From contig JBNKEE010000032.1 of the NCBI GenBank assembly GCA_050288625.1, positions 1 through 64,000 of the forward strand: a DNA stretch of 64,000 nt, read 5' to 3'. The stretch's first letter is position 1. Every line of letters starts with the position of its first letter. This document shows positions 56,003 to 61,595 of this stretch, piece after piece. The notes below the pieces were generated by a model that did not search any database, had not been told where the DNA came from, and worked only from the letters and a program-made list of their open reading frames with translations. The position numbers were made by a program, and so were the translations under genes. This stretch comes from JAAGZL01 sp050288625 (GTDB lineage Bacteria > Pseudomonadota > Gammaproteobacteria > Chromatiales > Chromatiaceae).

Positions 56003-56662
56003 GTGAATGCACTAGAATTAATACCTTTTGCTCAGTATACGATCAAGGCGGTCGTGGCGTTGGTAGCGATCATGAACCCGCTTTACATCATGCCCGCATT
56101 CCTGGCAGCCACTTCCGATTATTCAAAAGAAGAAAGACGAGAATTGTCGTTCCGGGCGATAAAATATGCCTTTCTGGTTCTGCTGCTATTCTTGCTGATG
56201 GGCGAAATCATCCTGATGGTTTTTGGCATCTCATCCGGGGCCTTTCAACTGGGCGGAGGCATACTGATCCTGCTGATCGGCATAAAAATGTTTTTCTCGC
56301 CTGGATCCCGCTGGGAGGACAGAACAAAAAATCTGGAAGATGCAGAACAGAAGCAAGACGACATTGCGTTGGTCCCTTTGGCTATTCCTATAATCGCCGG
56401 GCCCGGTACCATAACTACGGTCATGGCGTTGAAAAGCACGGTGCCGCATTGGACCTACCAGATAGCAGTAGGGATTGGCATCCTGGTCGCCTGCGCAATC
56501 GTGTATTTCGTATTTAAATATCCCAGATCCCTGACCGAAAAACTCGGCAAGATGGGCTCGAACGCCACCATAAAACTCATGTCGATCATGCTGGTTGCTG
56601 TTGCAGTCCAGATCTGCAGCTCCGGTGCGGAGGCGTTGATTGTTTCCAGGATGGGGTCGTGA
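56003..56662 (+). CDS. MarC-family membrane protein
   Basis: 219 residues with six membrane helices; VAIMNPLYIMPAFLAAT, GGGILILLIGIKMF and PLAIPIIAGPGTITTVM are MarC/UPF0056 signatures. The function of the family is unknown (it is not required for multiple antibiotic resistance despite its name). GTG at 56003 with CGAGG just upstream is chosen; an ATG at 55949 would add an 18-residue N-terminus not typical of the family. Confidence 0.87.
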   Translation: MNALELIPFAQYTIKAVVALVAIMNPLYIMPAFLAATSDYSKEERRELSFRAIKYAFLVLLLFLLMGEIILMVFGISSGAFQLGGGILILLIGIKMFFSPGSRWEDRTKNLEDAEQKQDDIALVPLAIPIIAGPGTITTVMALKSTVPHWTYQIAVGIGILVACAIVYFVFKYPRSLTEKLGKMGSNATIKLMSIMLVAVAVQICSSGAEALIVSRMGS

Positions 56663-56712
56663 GTGGTTGGTTGTTCTCAGAACGGTTGCTATGGGATTGA
56701 GGATCCGCATTA

Positions 56713-57714
56713 ATGAGTTTTAAATCTGTTCTTCATATAAAGGCCAGCGCCCTTGTACCGTTCATCCTCGTTTTAATCCTCTCGGCTCCGTCTTTCGCCG
56801 CGAAACAGGCCCCGGACATTCCAGATTGGTTGCAGCGTCATGTTGGTCTTGGCGACGGCCAGATCGCAGCGACGGTGTTACAACGGTCGCGTGCGCTTTA
56901 CCTGCAGGAAGTGCGCAAAGGCAAGGTCAAGAATCCTTGTTATTTCGCCATGGATGCGACACGCCCCCATGACAATGGCCACAACCAGTTGGGACGCCGG
57001 TTCTACATTATCTGCGAAGCCAAACAGTCGTTTCGCGCCATACCGGCGGGACACGGAGGCGGTCGCAATCTGATAGGCCTACCAAAATTCACCAATGGAC
57101 GGCGCTGCGTAAAAAACTTCTCCAACGCATTGGATTCAAAATTGACGGACGGCGGAGCCTATATAACTGCAGAATTGAAAACTTCGTTTAAAGGCTATTA
57201 CCGAAGCTCCGGGAAACAAAAATCCACTCTGCACCGTACGTTCATCCAGTTCGACGGACAAGGTGAAACAGATAACGCCAGAGAGCGTGAGATCGGCGGA
57301 CATGCGGCGGTCCTGCTAAGGGGCATGTGCCGGCTAAAAGATCCGAAAAGTCGTTATGCCGACTCTGAGGGCTATGTCTTCTTGGGTCATCTGGCGGACT
57401 ATGTTGGCGGCCGCAGCAGCGGATGCACAACCTGGTCAAGATCGGACGCCAAGCAAATCATCTCCATGGTGAAATACCACCCGACAACACTCTACATCTA
57501 TCCTGAGGCTGACGATATCGAAGCCGTCGCACAGTTCCAAAAAGAACCAGACAAGCCGCAGACCCAGACAAAACCCTACTGGAACGCATCCTGCCTGAAG
57601 CAAATCAAAGCACCGAAATTCTGGTCTAAGGATTACCTTGAACCACTGCTGGAACGCTACAAAAAAGCTCATCCGAAGCCAGCGCCACAACCAATCCCGC
57701 TCTGCAAGGGTTAG
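56713..57714 (+). CDS. secreted L,D-transpeptidase-like protein
   Basis: 333 residues with a signal peptide (~1-29, ends SFAA). Residues ~80-280 resemble the YkuD_2 murein L,D-transpeptidase catalytic family: a histidine in EIGGHAAVLL and, about 45 residues later, GRSSGCTTWSRSDA with the candidate catalytic cysteine. A Pro/Lys-rich C-terminal tail of 60 residues carries two further cysteines. Likely periplasmic, with peptidoglycan as the plausible substrate. The family call rests on the H...SxGC motif and is moderate. Confidence 0.6.
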   Translation: MSFKSVLHIKASALVPFILVLILSAPSFAAKQAPDIPDWLQRHVGLGDGQIAATVLQRSRALYLQEVRKGKVKNPCYFAMDATRPHDNGHNQLGRRFYIICEAKQSFRAIPAGHGGGRNLIGLPKFTNGRRCVKNFSNALDSKLTDGGAYITAELKTSFKGYYRSSGKQKSTLHRTFIQFDGQGETDNAREREIGGHAAVLLRGMCRLKDPKSRYADSEGYVFLGHLADYVGGRSSGCTTWSRSDAKQIISMVKYHPTTLYIYPEADDIEAVAQFQKEPDKPQTQTKPYWNASCLKQIKAPKFWSKDYLEPLLERYKKAHPKPAPQPIPLCKG

Positions 57715-57800
57715 TGAATATTATCTCTTACCGCCACTGAGCCAAACGAAGGCTGGCGGCTCAAAAGACAAGGAGTAATTCGATATTGATCGTACGGATT

Positions 57801-58199
57801 TTACTCCCAGAAATCAGATGCGATCTCAATCAGGTTTCCATCCGGGTCCGTTATCATTGCCGATCGCATCTTCCAGGGTTCATCTCTTGGTTCGTAGACG
57901 GATCTACCGCCTTGCTCAACGATGCGCGCATATTCCTTATCCACATTTTCTGGTGCCCCTACATTTAACGCCAACTCGAAAGTGCCGTTCAGTTTATTTG
58001 TGTATTCTGGCGTCTGGCCCAAAAGTTCCGGTAGCATTCTCCTTTCGTACATTGCGAAGCGTATCCCCTCATGTTGGAATTCGGCATAAGGGCCTTCGCC
58101 ATTCCATTCAATTTCAATCCCGATAACATCTTTGTAGAAATCCACCATTTTTGCCAGATCTGTGACAAACAAACCGAGCATATCGAATCTTTTCTTCAT
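57801..58199 (-). CDS. VOC (glyoxalase/dioxygenase-like) protein
   Basis: 132 residues forming one vicinal-oxygen-chelate domain: MLGLFVTDLAKMVDFYKDVIGIEIEW at the start and MITDPDGNLIEIAS at the end, with the terminal metal-ligand Glu. Substrate unknown. ATG at 58199. Confidence 0.87.
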   Translation of the reverse strand: MKKRFDMLGLFVTDLAKMVDFYKDVIGIEIEWNGEGPYAEFQHEGIRFAMYERRMLPELLGQTPEYTNKLNGTFELALNVGAPENVDKEYARIVEQGGRSVYEPRDEPWKMRSAMITDPDGNLIEIASDFWE

Positions 58200-58268
58200 G
58201 TTGCTTCCTGTATTTTTACTAAGCCAAGTCGCGGACCTGACGTTTTACCTAAGAACGCCGGGATATTT

Positions 58269-58511
58269 TTATCTATCACTCCAGGCGGGTAGCTGTGACA
58301 TTATTTCCCTGGCCATCTGTTGCGCCGAGTCTTCATCCTTGTTCTGGTCCTGCATTATGAATCGGGTCATTGAGTTAAGTTTCTCTGCGTAAGATTGCAT
58401 GCTGCCATCTTCGTTGCAGCAGAATTTACAATAATTCTTACTGCTGTCACTAATCGCAAAATCACTTGGAGCACTCATAGGCATACCACATGCTATGCAA
58501 TTTGTATCCAT
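58269..58511 (-). CDS. small zinc-ribbon protein
   Basis: 80 residues. CIACGMPM (residues ~5-12) and YCKFCCNEDG (~27-36) form a treble/ribbon-like Cys4 site as in the putative zinc-ribbon family PF12674. The rest is a helical acidic tail. Function unknown. Confidence 0.75.
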   Translation of the reverse strand: MDTNCIACGMPMSAPSDFAISDSSKNYCKFCCNEDGSMQSYAEKLNSMTRFIMQDQNKDEDSAQQMAREIMSQLPAWSDR

Positions 58512-58575
58512 TGTATTCTCCGGATTAACTTATCATGGATGGCATATCCATATGCCATCTCATGACGGTACAACT

Positions 58576-58716
58576 TTAATGGCAATGAACGATGCCTGTG
58601 CTATTGTCCATATGACAACATTGCCCGGGAGGAGAGCTCTTGCGACAACCGCCACCGTGGGCGATAGCCACGCTGGTAACAAAAGCCAATGCTATTGCGA
58701 CGATCCATTTTTTCAT
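58576..58716 (-). CDS. tiny secreted Cys/His-rich (YHYH-like) protein
   Basis: 46 residues with ATG at 58716 and GGAGG seven bases upstream; earlier in-frame codons lack such a site. A signal peptide MKKWIVAIALAFVTSVAIA is followed by a 27-residue mature part with HGGGCRKSSPPGQCCHMDN and a terminal GIVHCH. The pattern resembles small periplasmic YHYH/YHCH-ended proteins of unknown role, perhaps metal binding. Confidence 0.65.
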   Translation of the reverse strand: MKKWIVAIALAFVTSVAIAHGGGCRKSSPPGQCCHMDNSTGIVHCH

Positions 58717-58869
58717 GAAATATCCTCCGCACCCTGTAAGGTGAAACATGCTAGATGTCGGGCGCATAAACACCTAACCATTATTCGACATCAAAACCCA
58801 CACGCAACAACAGGTACAAAACAGGAGAAAATAAAAGGGGTCGGACTCCTGTTACTCCTCAACCCTCAC

Positions 58870-58920
58870 CCTCGGCTTTGGCTTCCTGCGGCGCTCTAAC
58901 TCCTCCATCCCTGGAGTCGT
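58870..58920 (+). repeat. dispersed repeat, copy B
   Basis: CTCGGCTTTGGCTTCCTGCG followed by CGCTCTAACTCC, hairpin CTCCA-TCCC-TGGAG (58903-58916) and TCGT. It matches copy A (minus strand, 47464-47511), where the stem is CTGCA/TGCAG. Conserved stem with a compensating change points to selection or shared origin of a folded element. Confidence 0.65.
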
Positions 58921-58980
58921 CTACCAATCTTGGGAGAGGGGATACTATGTTAGGTAATTGTGCCATACCTAGCCCCGTAG

Positions 58981-59007
58981 GGCGCAATAACCAACGGGCA
59001 TTGCGCC
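58981..59007. repeat. GGCGCAAT palindrome, copy 2
   Basis: Stem GGCGCAAT/ATTGCGCC as at 55381-55407; only the two central loop bases differ (GG for AT). It lies within the MITE-like segment. Confidence 0.75.
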
Positions 59008-59195
59008 GTATGACCTCCTCTCCCCTCTGGGGAGACGACTCCATTACATACTTACACCTTCTCTCCCCTCTCCCCTCTGGGGAGAGGGGCAGGGGTGAGG
59101 GGGGAAGTAGGATATATCTCACTCCATCTTCTGACTCCGACCCTTTGAAAACCCACCCAATTCCGCTAGGATTAAACCATCTCAGGCGGCTGCTG

Positions 59196-59315
59196 CGCCC
59201 GGTGAAGTCGGTCCGGGCGAGGGTGTAATACAAAACCCTGCAAGGGAAACAAGCCTGCCGCACCTGATAGACGGAGTACGCACATCGGCGCATCCAAGGA
59301 GATGCACCTGCGTAC
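59196..59315 (+). ncRNA. candidate structured leader or small RNA
   Basis: Three successive hairpins precede the 70-aa gene: CGCCCGG/CCGGGCG (59196-59202 with 59213-59219), CCCT/AGGG (59236-59239 with 59243-59246) and a nested pair GTACGC/GCGTAC (59276-59281 with 59310-59315) enclosing GCATC/GATGC (59290-59294 with 59301-59305). The stretch 59147-59341 has no convincing reading frame. It matches no RNA family I can name. It may be a 5' leader that controls the downstream pair or an independent RNA. Confidence 0.35.
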
Positions 59316-59341
59316 AGGGAACGACTGTCAGGAGATGACAC

Positions 59342-59554
59342 ATGGAAAAGCACGACCCGACTTTAGATCAGCTCAACCTGATCGACGCGCAGCTGCGACT
59401 GCTCATCGATCTTACAATGGAAAGCAACAACCTCCAGGGAGTAGACCCGGAAGCCCTGGCCCTGGTACTCCGGGACATTAACGCCCGGCTCGCACGCATC
59501 GTGCAGGAAAATGCGGACAGCCCCCTTACCGACCAGTGTGAGGGCAGGCGATGA
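59342..59554 (+). CDS. 70-aa protein coupled to the nucleotidyltransferase-HEPN gene
   Basis: 70 residues, mostly helical (LNLIDAQLRLLIDLTMESNN and ALALVLRDINARLARIVQEN), no membrane segment. AGGAG lies seven bases before the ATG. Its end overlaps the next gene start (ATGA), so the two are translated together in near-equal amounts, as expected for partner subunits. No family recognised. Confidence 0.65.
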   Translation: MEKHDPTLDQLNLIDAQLRLLIDLTMESNNLQGVDPEALALVLRDINARLARIVQENADSPLTDQCEGRR

Positions 59555-60474
59555 AAGTCAAAGAATATGAGGAAATGCAGGGACTGCCGTCCTGGTACAA
59601 AATGAAAAAGAACCCCAAACACCTCCCGGCGGACAAACAGAAAGAACTCAAAGCGGTGGTCGACACCATCCTAGACCACCACGCCGTGGAGATGATCATC
59701 CTCTTCGGCTCCTATGCTAGAGGCGACTGGGTGGAAGACCAGTACGAAGAAGACGGCATCACCTACGAATACCGCTCCGACTACGACATCCTCATCGTCA
59801 CCGCCGACAAGGACAGCGAGCGCAATATCGAACACGACAACGCCCTGCGCGCAGCGCTGGAACCGGACCGGGACGGCACCAAGGTCAGCTACATCGTCCA
59901 CACCATCCAGCACATCAACCAGATGATCGCCGAGCGCCGCTTCTTCTTCCTGGACATCCTCAAAGAAGGCTACATGCTGCACGACAGCAAACAGTTCATG
60001 CTGGCCCGGCCGCCCAAGGAACTGGAGCCGGAACTGATGTTGCGCATATCGGAGGAGTATTTTAAGGAGTGGATGGAGAGTGCAGATGGTTTCCATGACA
60101 GTGCGCTTTACAACCAATCTAAGGGCCGTCCAAAAATTGCGGCGTTTGATTTGCACCAGTCTGCCGAACGCTACATCACATGCCTGCTCCTGGTCGAAAC
60201 CGGCTACCGTCCCAAAGAACATGACATGGAACGCCTGCTCAAACAGGCCGCCGGCTTCGACAAGGAATTCAACAGCGTCTTCCCCCGCCACAACAAATCC
60301 GAACGCCACCTGTTCGACCTATTGCGCCGCGCCTACGTCGACGCCCGCTACAACAAATCCTACACCATCACCGAGCACGAACTTAACACCCTCAGCAATC
60401 GGGTGCAGGAACTGAAAGCCATCTCGGACAGGGTGTGCAGGGAGAGGATTGGGGAGTTGGGGAAGAAACAGTAG
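59551..60474 (+). CDS. fused minimal nucleotidyltransferase (MNT)-HEPN protein
   Basis: 307 residues. The N-terminal half is a minimal nucleotidyltransferase with FGSYARGDW (~52-60) and SDYDILIV (~76-83), i.e. GS...DxD separated by a longer loop than usual. The C-terminal half (~165-300) is a HEPN domain: FDLHQSAERYITCLLL, then RHLFDLLRRAYVDARYNKSY. As separate genes, MNT and HEPN form toxin-antitoxin pairs in which MNT modifies the HEPN RNase; here they are fused. Whether the HEPN part keeps the RNase Rx4-6H motif is unclear: ARYNKSYTITEH has R and H too far apart. The gene is GC-rich compared with its AT-rich right flank. Confidence 0.82.
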   Translation: MKVKEYEEMQGLPSWYKMKKNPKHLPADKQKELKAVVDTILDHHAVEMIILFGSYARGDWVEDQYEEDGITYEYRSDYDILIVTADKDSERNIEHDNALRAALEPDRDGTKVSYIVHTIQHINQMIAERRFFFLDILKEGYMLHDSKQFMLARPPKELEPELMLRISEEYFKEWMESADGFHDSALYNQSKGRPKIAAFDLHQSAERYITCLLLVETGYRPKEHDMERLLKQAAGFDKEFNSVFPRHNKSERHLFDLLRRAYVDARYNKSYTITEHELNTLSNRVQELKAISDRVCRERIGELGKKQ

Positions 60475-60954
60475 GTGGGGAGGGCGGTTGAAGTAATGGG
60501 TGGGTCGTGGTCGGAGCGGATGTTACGACATGTCAATTGAGTCTTACCCTCTATTGCTCTATTGATTAAAACCTTGCGTTTTATGTATAAATGATTTAAA
60601 AAGAAAAAAGCTACCGAATTAAAATAAATACAAGATAATTCAAAATAAATATAAGGAAGCCTTTCGGGATGAAAGAGCGGGGACGGAGCAAACTAATCAA
60701 GAATCCACTTGTACACATTTCGTGTGCGCTATTTTGGCGTATGTGTTGCTGCGTTTTTTCTTTAATGAATTCTATGCGTGTCCAGGCAAATCGTATATTT
60801 GAGAATTGGTTCGATCAATGGTGTCTTGTTTCATCGAATTGATCTTTAATCCAGATGATAAATGCTATCGAGGCTATATAACGTAATATTAGTGATTGCT
60901 ATATAACCTACCCGCAAGAGCAATAAGTTAAAAGTACAACAAAAGGATAAGCTA
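60475..60954. other. AT-rich intergenic region without a supported gene
   Basis: 480 bp. The first 60 bases are GC-rich like the preceding gene, then composition shifts to AT-rich. GGGGACGGAGC (about 60690-60700) resembles tags seen near mobile elements. A 25-codon frame from 60764 has no support. AAAGGA ahead of 60955 is the ribosome binding site of the next gene. Nothing else recognised. Confidence 0.5.
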
Positions 60955-61542
60955 ATGTTCTCTACTGCTATCAATATGGCACAACTAATCACCTTCCTAA
61001 TTCCTGGTTTTGTTTTGTTGTTATTAACAAAACATTATTTTCCATTTTTGGAATCCGTTTGGGGTGATTTTCATAGCGGGAGCGGCAATGTTACCGTTGC
61101 AATTATTGAAGTGCTCCTGTTTTCATTAGCGTATGGCATTACGTTGTTTAGTGTAACCTTCACACTTTCCATAAAGTATATACGCCGCCGGATTAAGAAG
61201 CGTGGCATAAGAATAAAGGCAGTTTTTATGATGGATAGCGATCACCATTTAACCTCTCTCAGAAACCTTTTTCAAATCCATCAAATGATGTTCAAAATGT
61301 TCATTATAGGCTTCATCGCATTGATTGCTATCAAGTTTAGTCCGGATATTCCAGAAAGCCCAAATAATGCGATCAGGTATTTAATAACATCTATATTCAT
61401 ATTCTTCACTGGTGCAGCTTCACTGATTTCAGCAAATCAGATCGTAACAATCATCAACGTTATATGCATGAATATTGATTCGGATACAGTTGCAAATAAT
61501 CAAGACACGACGGACATTGTCGTTCAGGGTGTTGATGGATAG
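60955..61542 (+). CDS. membrane protein of unknown function
   Basis: 195 residues with four membrane helices (~8-24, ~43-66, ~112-128, ~140-160) and a basic cytoplasmic loop KYIRRRIKKRGIRIK. The start LITFLIPGFVLLLL recalls small membrane proteins found beside defence or mobile genes, but I do not recognise a family. AT-rich like the helicase gene, with which it converges. Confidence 0.6.
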   Translation: MFSTAINMAQLITFLIPGFVLLLLTKHYFPFLESVWGDFHSGSGNVTVAIIEVLLFSLAYGITLFSVTFTLSIKYIRRRIKKRGIRIKAVFMMDSDHHLTSLRNLFQIHQMMFKMFIIGFIALIAIKFSPDIPESPNNAIRYLITSIFIFFTGAASLISANQIVTIINVICMNIDSDTVANNQDTTDIVVQGVDG

Positions 61543-61550
61543 CTCTGGAA

Positions 61551-61570
61551 AATCAGAGTCTGACCCCATT
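61551..61570. repeat. AGAGTCTGACCCC mobile-element tag
   Basis: AATCAGAGTCTGACCCC (61551-61566), reverse complement GGGGTCAGACTC, differs by one base from GGGGTCGGACTC at 58837-58848. A short hairpin CTCTG/CAGAG (61543-61547 with 61554-61558) overlaps it. Confidence 0.45.
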
Positions 61571-61595
61571 AGTCCTTTACGGCCATAAGCGGACA

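Larger units (their letters stand above)
58832..59146. repeat. MITE-like repeat-rich segment
   Basis: A ~315-bp non-coding stretch bounded by inverted copies of GGGTCGGA(C/G)TC (58838-58848 and, reversed, 59133-59143). Inside are copy B of the dispersed repeat (58870-58920), the GGCGCAAT palindrome (58981-59007) and a perfect 11-bp hairpin CCCCTCTCCCC-TCT-GGGGAGAGGGG (59065-59089). Reading frames through it on both strands look like translated repeats, not genes. The edge sequence resembles the GGGTCAGAGTC tags seen near REP-associated transposases, but no transposase is present. Confidence 0.5.

Noticed and set aside
58859..59353. 164-codon minus-strand and 116-codon plus-strand frames in the repeat segment
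   Set aside because: Both run through palindromic repeats (Pro-Leu-Ser runs) and look like translated repeats.
59342..60474. classical MNT/HEPN toxin-antitoxin pair
   Set aside because: HEPN and MNT are fused in one chain and the 70-aa partner resembles neither; the RNase motif spacing is not convincing.
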